Assembly (NCBI GenBank): GCA_004154925.1
Contig: QJNS01000286.1
Coordinates: 29,965 to 93,964 of the forward strand
Direction: 5' to 3'
Length of the DNA stretch: 64,000 nucleotides
Source: Monosporascus cannonballus
Taxonomy: Eukaryota; Ascomycota; Sordariomycetes; Xylariales
Position numbers and translations under genes: made by a program. The notes beneath the pieces were generated by a model. The model was not told the origin of the DNA, ran no database searches, and saw only the letters and a program-made list of their open reading frames with translations. Below are positions 14,051-25,816 of the stretch, piece after piece. The first letter of the stretch is position 1. Every line of letters starts with the position of its first letter.

Positions 14051-14671
14051 ATGCCTGTTCCATGCAGATATGCAGCCCGAGGCTGCTCTCGAACACTGCG
14101 TCACGGCAACCCAATGCGAGCATCGAGCCCGTTCCTAAAACAATCTGCGATATCTTCACAACAGCGACGGCACAACTCGACCGAGGCGCCAACGAACCCT
14201 AAGATTGCCGGCATTGTCGATCAGATAAGTCAGCTGACTCTGCTAGAGACCGCCGACCTGGTCTCGAGCCTGAAGGTTCGTTCGTCTTTGACCAATTTAG
14301 CACCGTAGACCTCCCTCGCAACTGACGCCTGCCGAATCCAGTCGCGGCTTAACATTCCCGACATGCCCATTGGCGGCTTTGCTGTTGCACCCGCCGCCGC
14401 CCCGGCCGCCGCCGCCGCTGAAGAGGCTGACGAGCCTGCACCTGCCGCCCAAGAGAAGACGCTATTTAACCTGAAGCTAGAGGCTTTCGAGGCGGGGGCG
14501 AAGCCCAAGATCATCAAGGAGGTCAAGAACTTGTTGGGTTTGAGCTTGGTTGATAGTAAGAAATTCGTCGAGAGCGCGCCAAAGATGATGAAGGAGTCCG
14601 TGCCGAAGGACGAGGCCGAGAAGATCATGGCAACCATGAAAGAGCTCGGGGCTACTGTAACTATGGAATGA
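14051..14671 (+). CDS. MNP1: Mitochondrial large-subunit ribosomal protein bL12m (L7/L12)
   Basis: Stalk protein of the mitochondrial ribosome; it recruits translational GTPases. Exons 14051-14275 and 14342-14671 give 184 residues. The intron (14276-14341, 66 nt) has a GTTCGT donor, an AACTGAC branch site and a CCAG acceptor, and is phase 0. Residues 1 to ~43 are Arg/Ser-rich with no acidic residues and end in RRHNSTEA, a typical matrix-targeting sequence and cleavage region. Then comes the N-terminal dimerisation helix pair (IVDQISQLTLLETADLVSSL), an Ala/Pro/Glu hinge (about residues 86-112) and the L7/L12 C-terminal domain, beginning EKTLFNLKLEAFEAGAKPKI and ending in KELGATVTME. The presequence separates it from cytosolic P1/P2 and bacterial L7/L12. 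A longer reading from an upstream start is less likely because this ATG gives a complete presequence. Confidence 0.93.
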
Positions 14672-14905
14672 TCCATCTACCGGGCGAGAGGGACTCCGGA
14701 ATATGCGTGTATCACATGTAATCTATCCTGTATAAACAATGGGGAGAAGTCCCTAGTAGCGGATCTTGGTTCTGATTATTCACAACGAGACCATGCGACA
14801 CCCAAAATGTATCACCTCTACATGACCCTAGCACTACCAAGGGAGACTAGTCGTCCTCTGACTCCTCAGGAATCTGGCTTTGGGTTATGTAGAGCACCCC
14901 CTCGC

Positions 14906-16052
14906 CTAGCTACTTAGTGAGAAACTCTGGTTCAGCCCTGTCGCAAGGAGGTATAACGTCCTCAGCATGGGGACACTGACCGCCTTGGCCTTGGCGAGAC
15001 GAACCACATTCCCGACGATCGCCTCAACCTCTAAGCTCCTTTCCGCCAAGGCATCGGCCATCATCGAAGGTTGCACTGCAAGACTTGGAGTTAGTAATTG
15101 TTCGTTCTAGCTGATTTGACGAGTGGCCGGGTATAGGATATTTTCCCAGAGCCATCAACTCCCAAAAGGCTCTATCGGGAAATTTATGCCTCGCAAGCCA
15201 AAAAAGGAAAAAATAGGGGGGGGGGGGGGTAACCCCAAGAATATGCTTACCCCCCGGGAGCTCCCTCACGCATGCCCTACCGATCTGGTAATCAACCAAG
15301 CCCTCGTCGATGCCCTCATAACCACATGCCTGTGCGACGGCGCATATTTCCAACATGACATCCCTAATGAAGTGAAGAGCATCGTCATGGCCATCAAGAA
15401 ATTGTTTGTCCCGAAGCCTCGTCAAGGCGCAGATCGGGTTCCAGGAACCATTGACGAGCAGCTTAGTCCAGCGCTCAACTTGAATATCGTTGTGACACTT
15501 CACGGAACCTCCTGATGAGCGCACGAGCTCTGTGAACGCCTGTGCCGCTTCTTTGGCCTTGGGTGCCGCCCCCGCAGGGTACGTTCCTACGTGCAGGAGC
15601 TCGACCTCTCGATGGTGGACGACGGCGGGGGATATCTGCGTTACAGGCAGGTAGACCACGGCACTCAGTAGCGGGTTAGCGGGATAAGCGACCGCGAATT
15701 CCTCTTCAACGCCAATCCCATTCTGTATCAATACTATGGTTGTATCTCCAGAAACGGCTGGTCTGATGAGCTCTGCTGTGGACGGCATAGTCGGTAGCGC
15801 TTTGGCCGCGATGACTACAAAGTCAAATGGCTGACCATCGGCAAGTTCCACTGCCTGCGAGATGGTTCTGGCGACAACTGGTTTGACTTTTAGATCGTTC
15901 CCCCAAAGAGTCGAGTGGATCGTGAATCCGTTTCTCGATGCCTCGTCGAAATTGGAACGGCATATTGTGGTGATTTTAGCCGATTTGGAGAGCATCCAAG
16001 CGTAGACTGCGCCTACGCTACCCGTTCCAAAGATCAATATCCTGTGCGTCAT
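14906..16052 (-). CDS. 2-dehydropantoate 2-reductase (ketopantoate reductase, ApbA/PanE family)
   Basis: Predicted to reduce 2-dehydropantoate to (R)-pantoate with NADPH, the second step of pantothenate and CoA synthesis. Exons 16052-15251 and 15075-14906 encode 323 residues, normal for the family. The N-terminus starts a Rossmann fold with GTGSVG at residues 9-14. The catalytic-domain signature is VERWTKLLVNGSWNPICALT, with the expected Lys and Asn residues. The C-terminal helix bundle reads RELPGVQPSMMADALAERS across the splice. The intron (15076-15250, 175 nt) has a GTAAGC donor, a TTACTAAC branch site and a TGCAG acceptor, and contains a run of 14 Gs (15216-15229 on the plus strand). Without splicing the frame runs into unrelated residues. 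Fungi carry several paralogues of this fold, so the exact substrate is an inference. The gene converges on MNP1 with 234 bases between the stops. Confidence 0.88.
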
Positions 16053-17263
16053 GGTCTAGGAGCCGTGAACGCCTAGCCTTTAGCTGCTCGTCGGATTTAT
16101 GAAAATATTGCACTTAATGGTAGAGCTTTAACGCATTTATGTGAGAAGAGACGGGTACTTGGCCAGGTGATGATCAGCATCGTCCTGACGCAGAGGTGGT
16201 CCGGTAAAACTATAACCCGGTTATGACCGAGCCGCTCAAAGATGCCTGGGTCTCGGGTAGATCCATAGGTACCTACCCGCGTCGAGCTATCTGGTCCCAT
16301 GACCGCAACGTCCTATGAACAGTGCTGAAGCTGGCTAGATAGCTGAAAGGTTTAATTAGCTAAGAGGAAATATCTGCATGTGTAAGTGATAAAGCAGTGC
16401 GTATCGGGCCACTGGGTGCGTTTTCCAGAACTTCTCTATCGACAGATTAGCGGCCTAGGGACTCGAAGTCATTAGCTTGATCGACGTTTCTCCCCTGCCA
16501 ATGTAAATAATACGGAGCATTCATGCTCCTATTATTATTCCCCGTTGTCACCATGATCTCCCATCAAGTTGAGACGTGGGGATGTGTGTGCTAATGCTGG
16601 TCCATTAGACATATCGATACTATGCCATGATTTGATGTATCACGGGCAACTCCTACTGCACGAACCCCGATAGCATAAATAGATCAGTAGAAAGGAAATG
16701 GCGCAAATATCCACTTATGCGAAGTACACACTAGGAACAAGAATCTGACGACCTTCAGAGCTATCCCTTCCGCTATCTCTCTATTTGCCATGTTCAGGCT
16801 TCAAGGGCCCCCCCCCCCCACCGTCTTACGGGTGGGAAGCAGGTAGGGCAGCCCGATCTTAAACTAACGCCCTCAGGTGTCAATAATCATTCAAATGATC
16901 ATGTGTCTATGGCTAGGAACATATGGATCTGGGGAGAAACGAAAGTTATAAAGAAAAGGTTGCTGTGCGGAGATGCGGGGGCTCGAAGTGGGATGACTAA
17001 AAGGTAATCAATGGTAGCTAGCAAAATATAACTCACGAGTAAGCAATCCTTATATCCTCATATGCTCTTCCAGGTTCATATCCTTATACTGCCACGCCAC
17101 GGTGCAGTACAGTCTGGTCTGGTGTCAGCCAAGGTGTGTGCCTGCCTTAGAGCATCGACCACATACAGATCTGGGCACTGTCGTCGTTGTAGGCGCCATC
17201 ATCTTATTTGTCGTCATCCTTGTCATCGCAATTATCGTCAAAGGACACTCGTGCATCATGTCA
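16053..17263. other. Intergenic space between ketopantoate reductase and CTK3
   Basis: No ORF here resembles a known family. A 12-base C run lies at 16808-16819. A small plus-strand frame at 17102-17287 would encode a single hydrophobic helix but overlaps the 3' end of CTK3 and has no other support. Confidence 0.5.
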
Positions 17264-18214
17264 TTACCCCCCCAAGTGCTGATGTGACGAAACACCATTC
17301 ACGCGATCCTTACTCTGGTGGTGACAGGGCACGCCCTTACCCTTGTGGTGGATTTCCTCCTGCTCCTCTTTGCCGAGAATGCGATCATCCTCCCCTGTGG
17401 CGCTGGCCTCGTCGTAGAACTTGAACGCCTCTTCTGCGGCCTGGAGAGGAACGGTCCACATGCTCTCACGCATGCGCTTGTGTCGTTCACGGTCTTCCTC
17501 GATACGCTGTTCTATCTGGCGTTTATCAAGGCGTAGCCCGGGTGGAGCACTGGCGCCGTTGCGGGGGCGGGAGCTGGGATGAGTATTGACATCGGGCATG
17601 GAAGAAGCATCTCCGTTTACCGGGGACGAGAGACCGATATCTGAAGCGAATGTGTCACGCTCCTTCAGACATTCTTCGAGCTCATCAACAGTCTTATTGG
17701 GAAGAAGCGACTTGTTCAGAAGACCCTGGAGTACCTGGGAACTTTTGATAAGTGCCCAATGCTTTGGTAGGTGACCGGAGAAATGGCAAATGGGAACGAA
17801 ATCTTACCTTCCGCACGACCTTAACATTCGCGGCACCTGATCCATCCTCGGGACAGACCGCATCGACAACTCGAATGATGTCTCGTTGCATCATTCGCAC
17901 ATAGTCATTATGGCGCTCCTCGGTTGCCATCTCAAGGAAGTGCTCAATGAAGTACATTATGTTGGCCCGGGTATTCATGTTGTTCTGTAAGCTGTCTCAG
18001 TCCCATCCTCGATGGAAAGTAGGAGAGGACATGACAAAGGAATTAAAGCGAACTCTACCTTTTCAATCTGTTCGATGATGCAGGAGTGCAAATCCTCGTC
18101 CATGTCCTTGTACTTGATAGCATACTGAGCAGCCTTCTGTGCCGAAGTGACGCTGGCGTTGAGATGCTGAAGTTGCAAACTGAAGCGTATACGCACCTCA
18201 AAGGGATCCGCCAT
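17264..18214 (-). CDS. CTK3: CTD kinase I gamma subunit (Ctk3)
   Basis: Ctk3 is the non-catalytic subunit of the CTDK-I complex (with kinase Ctk1 and cyclin Ctk2), which phosphorylates Ser2 of the RNA polymerase II C-terminal domain during elongation. Exons 18214-18059, 17984-17808 and 17734-17264 give 267 residues (yeast Ctk3 is about 300). Introns are 74 and 73 nt, both phase 0, with GTAGAG and GTAAGA donors. The N-terminal CID-like domain starts MADPFEVRIRFSLQLQHLNA and includes RANIMYFIEHFLEMA and RMMQRDIIRVVDAVCPEDGS. The C-terminal Ctk3 domain holds KRQIEQRIEEDRERHKRMRE and ends near EASATGEDDRILGKEEQEE. The last ~25 residues are uncertain: a possible 61-nt intron at about 17278-17338 would replace the tail with a few residues and a stop slightly further on. 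Confidence 0.92.
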
Positions 18215-19450
18215 TATAACGTTCTTCTCAGCAGCGCAACTAGCAGCGGCGACGGCAGCGGCTCATTGATCCTCTCTGTGGCTCGACGTCTTGCGCGTTG
18301 AAGACGATGACCGTTGGTGACGATCATCGCAACTAGGATCCACATTGAGGCCAAGCTTATCATTGGATAGGCGGACGGGCGTGCCTTGCCGAGGTTCCAT
18401 TACGATGGTTTAGGTACCTAATCCGGATGGTTTGTGTCCAATTTTCGAGTTTTGGGGACATGTCCACTACGGCTTAGGTAGCAGGTACTTAAGTATTAAT
18501 ACCGGGGTATTTTACCGGTTGTGCAACTTCGAATACGGCATAAATAATAATATATCAATAAAATCAGGTAATACATGGCTCTTAATCTGGAATATGGACT
18601 TCCTCTTACTTTATACGACATGTATGATATGTATTTGTTCCTTTATCTGCCCGGGTGCCAAATAGCTTCAGTGGGAAGCCGAGCTGTTATAGCCGTGACC
18701 TGAAATGTGTATGCACTCCATTAAAAACTAGTCTTGCACAATCCAATTCGTTATAAGAGACATAATTTTCAGAGGCACAACCCAAAAACGCACACTCCGC
18801 AAACTCCTGGAGCTAGTGTGCACCCAGGGAAAGTGGGAATAAAAGATGTTCTCAATCCGATTAGAGAGCCCTACCACATTTACCCAAGATCGGTAGGTAC
18901 AGTAGGTATGTACCCCACCGGGCTGGATGGACAAGTCTGTTGGTAAAATTCAGAATAGCTTGGTAAATGTATGCCCTTGATCGGCGATACAGAGGATATG
19001 TTTAGGTAGGTAGGTACAAAGCTGAGATCAGGCGTGATAAACGGGCGTTAAAGAGTGAACACACAGGCAGTACCTACGTAGTATACATATAAAGCCCCAT
19101 ATGTAGGTAAAGCTTTCTTGAGCTAGGCATACCCAATGGAGTGACCCTATTTCACTGCTCCAAAGAGAAAGAGCGAGCGACCGCAAGTCTCACCCCAAGT
19201 CCAACCTTCAAGCCGAAAGTTACCATGTAAACGCCCCATCGCCCCACCATATTATAGGTACCCATAGATATACATATATATACCTACTACTACACTCTTA
19301 GCTCCGGGTTACCAAGGTACGTGGAGGTAGCCAGGTGCCAAGAGTAAAACATCATCAGTATACGCACAGTCATCTCAACGGGGGGATATTAGATGAGGGC
19401 AAAGAAGGCTGTGATATCGAGACTGACCGATCTAGACTAGACAAAGAAAG
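18215..19450. other. Intergenic space between divergent CTK3 and PRO3
   Basis: Shared upstream region of two divergent genes. It includes a small AT-rich pocket (about 18,480-18,620) and many copies or near copies of TAGGTA/TACCTA (18,411, 18,475, 18,893, 19,005-19,016, 19,070, 19,255, 19,280). I see no conserved coding sequence. Confidence 0.55.
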
Positions 19451-21057
19451 ATGTTGGCACTTACACAACATGCGTCAGACAGCTCGTCAGAGCTTACTCT
19501 GGCAGTCCTTGGTTGTGGTAAGCTCAGTCATGAATACCTTACCCCCTGTATTAGAGCGCAATGAGTTAACTGACTTCCTCGCTCTTGCCCTGACCTTAGG
19601 CACAATGGGGATAGCAATCCTATCCGGCATCTTGACCTCCCTCCAGCAGATGTCGGCTCCGAAACCCCTGCAGACACTCTCCTCTTCCGGCCACTCGACA
19701 CCCCGTGATGAACCTCCGGCCCGTCTTCCGTCCCGCTTCATCGCTTGCGTCCGCCGGCCTGAGTCCGCCAAGAGGGTAAAGCAAGCGTTGTGGGAGCACA
19801 GCTCCATCCTCAAGGTCGTGCAGAACGAGAATGTGGCTGCCGTGATGCAATCCGAAGTCATACTCCTCACCTGCAAGCCCTCCAAAGTTGAGGAACTCTT
19901 GCGCCAGCCTGGCATGTCCAAGGCTCTCCATGGCAAACTTCTGATCAGCATCTGCGCTGGAGTCACAGTCCCCCAGATCGAGAAGATCCTTCATGGTGCC
20001 GTGTCTGACCTCGATCCGGATGTGGATGGTCGCTGTAGAATCGTACGCGCTATGCCCAATACCGCCAGTTTTATCCGCGAAAGTATGACGGTCATCGCCA
20101 CGAGCACCCCGCCTTTGCCGCCGCAGACTTCGAGCCTTGTGACATGGATCTTCAGGCGCATCGGTGACGTTGTCTATCTGCCTCCTCATGCTATGGACGC
20201 TTCGACGGCGTTGTGTGGCTCCGCCCCGGGTTTCTTCGCTCTGGTACTGGAGGCAGCAATTGATGGTGGGTGACTTCTCCGGGCCACGTACCTCCTCTAT
20301 CTAGCCCGTCCTTGACTAAGAGCTCGTCATTCGGTTACGTGGCATATTAAGCTGGCCGTTCCTTTTCCTTCTTTCTCTTTTTTGAGGAAATACTAATAGC
20401 ACGTGTTCGACAAGGTGCTGTAGCAATGGGTTTGCCAAGGGAAGAGGCTCAACGCATGGCTGCTGTGAGCGTAAGTGACTTTACACGTTCCAATCCATCC
20501 TCTCGGCTCTATTTCGCAAGAGCAAGTGCTGTTCATGAAACAGCTCTCTGGGATCCTATGGCCTCTCCGAATTTGTTTCTAGGTTTATTTCATATCATCA
20601 ACAAAGGATTGCTGATCTTATCCGGTGCAGATGCGTGGTACTGCTGGTTTGGTCTTGAACGGGTATGTACAAGAACTCCCTTCCATTCGAGGTACTAATC
20701 TACCTACTACCTACATTTCTAAAATACCCTACCATGTCCTGTTCCCCCAGCAAGCGCTGCTATATTTGTGAATAAGTTTCATTGCATTCTGTATATGGGT
20801 CCTCTTATCGTTCTCTGTTTAAAACACAGCAGCTCTTCGACTTCAAATGTGGTTAACAAACTGGCAGAGAACACCCTGCACTGCTCCGAGAGAAGGTGAG
20901 TGTACCTGGCGGCTGTACCATTGGTGGCCTACTTGTACTCGAGGAAGGGGGGACGCGAGGCACCATTTCGAGAGCCGTGAGAGAAGCCACTGTGGTCGCG
21001 AGTCAACTTGGTCAAGGACTTCAAGGGGTCAATGGGACGAGGTTCCCTCAAAAATAA
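19451..21057 (+). CDS. PRO3: Pyrroline-5-carboxylate reductase
   Basis: Last step of proline synthesis: it reduces 1-pyrroline-5-carboxylate to L-proline with NAD(P)H. Five exons, 19451-19517, 19600-20265, 20415-20470, 20631-20662 and 20868-21057, encode 336 residues. The first exon is short (MLALTQHASDSS...LAVLGC) and completes the Rossmann motif GCGTMGIAILSG only after splicing. A longer open frame starting upstream at 19335 would destroy this motif and is rejected. Further signatures are RAMPNTA, then CGSAPGFFALVLEAAIDGAV across intron 2, AMGLPREEAQRMAA, and MRGTAGLVLNGEHP across intron 4. The C-terminus reads VPGGCTIGGLLVLEEGGTRG and ...GVNGTRFPQK. Introns (82, 149, 160 and 205 nt) all have GT..AG ends and plausible branch sites (for example ACTAATA in intron 2). 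It converges with HAT1, 312 bases between the stops. Confidence 0.94.
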
Positions 21058-21369
21058 TTCATCTCCATAGGAATCTCTTCCATACAGGCACAGGAGAATA
21101 ACTTTATCGTCACAGCCATGTTATCTGCAGATATACATGCCTCAAATTTCCGAGCGATGCTTGCAGACGACCACGGTAATATATGGGGTTCAACTCTCGG
21201 CAATGTTCATATCCACTCTGCTACATCGGGCAGTTCTCATCCCTTAGAAGAATAAACTTAAGTCATGTACCGACGGTGCGGTGCAAGAGGTATCATAAAA
21301 GCCACCTGAACTCCAAAAGCAAGTCGTGTGCGTTTGGTACCACCAAGCGCAATTGTCTGCCATCCCAAC
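21058..21369. other. Convergent 3' intergenic space PRO3/HAT1
   Basis: 312 bases between two stop codons facing each other. No coding or structural element was recognised; it presumably holds both 3' untranslated regions. Confidence 0.6.
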
Positions 21370-22988
21370 TTAAGCATTCTCGATTCGGATCTTCTTGCCC
21401 AAAGGACCGTTTTCTGCCTCGGCTCCTTTGTCTAGCTCTCTCTTGCCATTTGCAACGGCGGAGGTTGACTCGATGCGATCAATAATCTTCGCATATTCCC
21501 ATTCAACATTCTCCACTGTCTCATTTAACTTAAGGATGCGCTCGGTGATTTCGAATTCTCCTAGAATGGTGGCATTACGACGGTAAATACGCTGCTTCAG
21601 CAGCAATCTCCACAGCGTATACACCTTCTTGTCGCCTTTTAAAGTTACCAGATTCTTAGATCCAGAGGGATCGGCTCGCGGGCGGACGGAGGCTGGTAGT
21701 CGTGACATGAGATGCATCTCAACAAGTCGGGAGAATTGCCGCGGTGCAATCTTGTGCCTCACCCGCAACTTCTCCAAAGCATCAATGTCGACGATCGTGG
21801 CGGCTGCTGTATGTGATTGGTGGGTTAGCATTACCCCTGTGTCGTTGCGCAAGATACCCCCCTTCTCTGGTATGGGAATATCAGTGTTGATTTTGAGATT
21901 CGCAAAATCCGGTTCGTTTTTGCGAAGATACCTCATGTCGCAGATGTCCCGAAGTAGATCAAAAGCTTCATTAGGATCCTCAACCGTTACTTCCTTGGCT
22001 GAGAGATCCTTCATCTGGAGTTCGAAGATAGTGCTGTAAAGCATGGCCCCTGCACCTTTTCCTTGGAAAGGGGGGAGGATGACGAACTGAGATATCCTCG
22101 CGCGATGAGGGATGTCTGTTAAGGGAAGGTCTCTCTCGGGGAGTTCCCAAGAGTCATTCGGGGGGGGGTGAAGAGCCGTTGTGTCAGCTCCAGGCATCGC
22201 GGGAGGCGTAGGTTGCTGAAACATCCAAAAGCGGTAGACAGTCGAGTAGCCTTGGAAGATGTACTTGCTCTTCACCTCATCAGGCTTTTTCTTGTATAAG
22301 AAGTAGACGGACCACCGTGCGAGGGAGTACTCGGGCTCGTCGTTTCCATCGGCATCCTCTCCAATGTAGGACCCACCCTCCACAAAGAATAGCACGATGA
22401 TCTGGATACGCTTGACCAGCTGCTTCACGGCCGAGTCGGCAAGATTGCCTTGCCAAACTTCGTATACCTCGCCACCCTTGTTGAAGGTCTTGACGACTCG
22501 TCCCGGGGGAGTCCAGGTATCCGGGAGAGACCTGACGGCTTGTCGGAAGTCTTGGTGTTTCTGGAAAGAAACTAGAAATTACAATAAGTCAGCCCGGTAC
22601 CGGGAATGAAGGCACACGAGGTTGCTGGAAACAAACCTCCGGGCAAGAAGTCTTTCATAACCGCCGACACATCGGTCGCCTCGATATCACCAACGCTGAC
22701 AAATTTCTTCGAGAAGGATACGGAAAGGTTCGGACGTAAATCGCTGGCGTTGTACTGCAAATTGATCTTCAAGCCCTTGTACCCAAATATGCGCTCCTCG
22801 TCGCCGAAGAGTGGGTAGGTAAACTTGGGATGGAAAGACGCGATTTTATGAAGGCTGTCATCGTCGATGGACGGCTCGACAAGCGAGATGGTCAGCGCGT
22901 CGCTCGCGTCAACAGTCCCTATATCACTTATCAGCCGTTGCGCTTCTTCAGTATCACCGCCATTGGGCCGCATACACTCGTCGTCCAT
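21370..22988 (-). CDS. HAT1: Histone acetyltransferase type B catalytic subunit
   Basis: Hat1 acetylates Lys5 and Lys12 of newly made histone H4 before chromatin assembly, usually with the RbAp-like partner Hat2. Exons 22988-22637 and 22571-21370 give 517 residues. The intron (22572-22636, 65 nt) has a GTTTGT donor, a GCTGACT branch site and a TCTAG acceptor, and joins KDFLPG to VSFQKHQDFR in frame. The N-terminal Hat1 domain contains IASFHPKFTYPLFGDEERIF and GLKINLQYNASDLRPN. The GNAT acetyl-CoA loop is PPFQGKGAGAMLY (near residues 285-297), followed by the conserved acidic TVEDPNEAFDLLRD. The C-terminal tail is basic and acidic, ending KKIRIENA, which may act as a nuclear signal. Nine consecutive Cs in the coding strand (near 22,160) encode a proline run and are in frame. 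It is the last gene before the AT-rich block. Confidence 0.95.
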
Positions 22989-23390
22989 GATGTCGGGGGA
23001 ATGGTGCGTGGGAAATACGCTCTCGGAAGCTACAGTCTCCTCAAATCCAAGTCAGCCGTGAGAGGGATCCGGGACTAGCTACTAATAGTTGATCAGAGCG
23101 ATGATGAAGGCCCGAATTGTGTAGAATACAAAGCTCGGGAAGAAGCGTGAAGGTGTTGGTAGAGGGTGAAATTTGGCTGGAAGTTTAGGAATGGAGGATG
23201 ACCACAAGAAGGCTTGAGTTGTGGTGGCGCACATATAAAATACATACTGTAAAGAGACTATCAATCTACGCGACGGAGGAACTAAGATTAGTTCTTCGCG
23301 TTAAGAAATCGTAAATTCAAAGTGGAGCAACGCGATTGGCGCATTAACGTGTACTAATAGACGATTAATGCTCAGGGATGAAGTGAGATT
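22989..23390. other. HAT1 upstream region up to the AT-rich border
   Basis: About 400 bases of normal composition separate the HAT1 start codon from the AT-rich block. No supported ORF. The change to almost pure A+T takes place between about 23,270 and 23,400. Confidence 0.5.
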
Positions 23391-23720
23391 CAGGGTTAAA
23401 TTATAAGATAATGAATTTAAAGAATAAACAACTTCATTTACAGATTAACTAATATTGTATAGTTTTATCTTAATTTTAAAAATAAATAACTTAGAAATTA
23501 CATAAATATATATATATCAAAATAGTGATAAATAAGATGTTTTTTTAATAAAATTAGTTATTTAAATATAGCAGTTTGTTTTTTATTTATAATAATGTAT
23601 TATTAAATTTTTAAAAAATACGAACTAGAACTAAAATATATTTATTAAGTTTTATATTTATTAACTAAAAAACATCATATATTTTAAAAAAAATGCTAAA
23701 ACTTTTTATAAGCGATAAAA

Positions 23721-23763
23721 TATCCCCTTGAAAGCTATAAGGCGTTAGCGCTTACAATTTTTT
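23721..23763 (+). repeat. Left terminal inverted repeat of the DNA transposon
   Basis: Starts TATCCCCTTGAAAGCTATAA and runs to the T tract near 23,763. It pairs with 25,817-25,859 on the other strand; mismatches include A/G positions expected from RIP. Confidence 0.75.
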
Positions 23764-25816
23764 GATAGTGTGTGATATTCTTTTTTTATTCGCCTATATT
23801 AATCTAATCAACGTTTTTAGAAAAAGCTACTTTTAGCCGCACCTATTTTGCGTTATAATATATGTATTAATACCGGTCATTATTACAAATTTCTATATCA
23901 TATTTAGCATAACGAGACCTGGTTTATCGAGCTTGCTGCCGATTTATAATATTATTATCTGCAATTTAAAGCTCTATTCGCCGAATACCGCGATAAAAAT
24001 GCCCTAGATAAGCCTGGCATCTTGAAACAGATTTTCTTGAGATTTTTCGGTATTAATTAATAGGTTTTTTTATATTACTAATACGAAAAGAATTTACTAA
24101 AACTTTTGCCGCCCGTTGAAAAGTAACTTAAAATATTAAACGTTTTTAATAATTAATTGTTTTCGAAAAATAATTACGATTTAATACGGTTTATATGTAA
24201 ATTTGCCTTATTTTTACAAAAGAAAATAATTATTAACGCTAACGTAAGGTAGAAAATTATATATAAAAACCTGGGCTACGTAATGCCGAAATTTTTAGTC
24301 TTATTTGAATTTAAATTTTCGTTAATTATCGAAATTAATGCCGTTTATATTAAAATTATATATATGGGTAATTCGAAATATTATAACCGTTTTTTTTCGT
24401 TTAATTTCTTAAGAATTTGCGAGCGGCATTTTTGTATTTATTCTTTTTTTTCGGCTTTTTACGAATTAATAAAATCCGTTCTTTTGCCGTTTATTTCGTA
24501 TTAAAAATAAAGCGATAAAATTATTAGCCCAAACGATTCAATTTACCTTGTTATTAAGCATTAGGAATTTTATAATTTGATTAAAAGATAAGGAAATACC
24601 TTTAATATTTTTTAAATTAATAAGTTATTTCGTTATTCTATGATTTTTTTGGGCGGTATCCGTTATTACCAGATCCTTTTTGCGTAATTGCAAAAATTAG
24701 TATAGCGAAGAGAAAAGATTATCGAAAAATATATAATATGGAAGGTTATAAGTGCTTTTGAATTTATCGACGACGAAAACAATTAATCGTTAAATTAGAT
24801 TCAGAAAATTATTACTTTTTTGGAGTTTTTTTTTCGCTCGTGGAATACTAACAAAATCTCCGCTTTTACCTAGATAATGGTCTGTCCATATTAAAAATAG
24901 CCCGTAAAAAGCTAAGACCCAAATCTTGAAGCCGGTATTATTAATTTTATTCGGGATAATAATGTTAAAAAACGATTTTCCGTAATACTTTACGATATAG
25001 TTATTTACGTTAATATTATTTCTAGGAACGAAAAATTTGAAAATTATTCGTTATACTTATTTAATCTATATATTATAGCATTTAAAAGGTAATCTAAGTT
25101 AACGTTCGTAATCTTAAACTCGAAATTTTTGTTGAAGAATTTATTATCGATTCTGAAAAAAACAGCTAATAATCGGATAATACGGAATGTAATTCAAGCC
25201 GATTTAATATACGTCGACCGACGTTTTTTTTCTGTAATTACATATATAAATTAAAGTAAAAAAACAAATATAGCTTTTCGATATACGTATCGTATTATTG
25301 ATAATCTCAAACGTATAGCTTTTTTTTTAATTCGAATTTAAAGTTATTTACTTATCGTACTTATTTTTTTAATTACTTAACGTAAAATAAAAAAGAAAAA
25401 TAACTTTAATAAAGTAAATAATAACGGGCTTATTTAAATTTGGCATTTATCAAAAATTAATATTTTAAAATAGGTTCAAATTAATAAATTAAACCGTGCA
25501 TTAAGGCGAAAAGTAGCTTTATTTATAAGGTTTTCTTTATACGCGTTAGAGTTTAGCTATATTACAAAAGTTTGTAATTTTATTTTAACGTTTGCAGCTC
25601 TCCGTTTTCGTCCTATTTTGCGTTGATTTTGTACTGAAAACTAACAGGAAATAAGGTGTTAAGTAGAAGGAAAAAACAGGAGTATCGTTAACGTTAATAC
25701 TCAAAATACCTTCGCATTCGCGTTTCTGTGCTGCAACGCAACTTAGTGAGGCCTTAGTGGGCGTTTTTCGGGGATACAGTGGGCTCAGTTTTCGTATTGT
25801 GAGCATAGAACCTTCT

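Noticed and set aside
17102..17287. Plus-strand 61-residue frame with one hydrophobic helix
   Set aside because: It overlaps the CTK3 3' end, has no homologue I recognise and no other support; hydrophobic stretches arise easily antisense to Asp/Lys-rich sequence.
18432..18665. 77-residue frame in the AT-rich pocket between CTK3 and PRO3
   Set aside because: Composition-driven, with no family signature or splice context.
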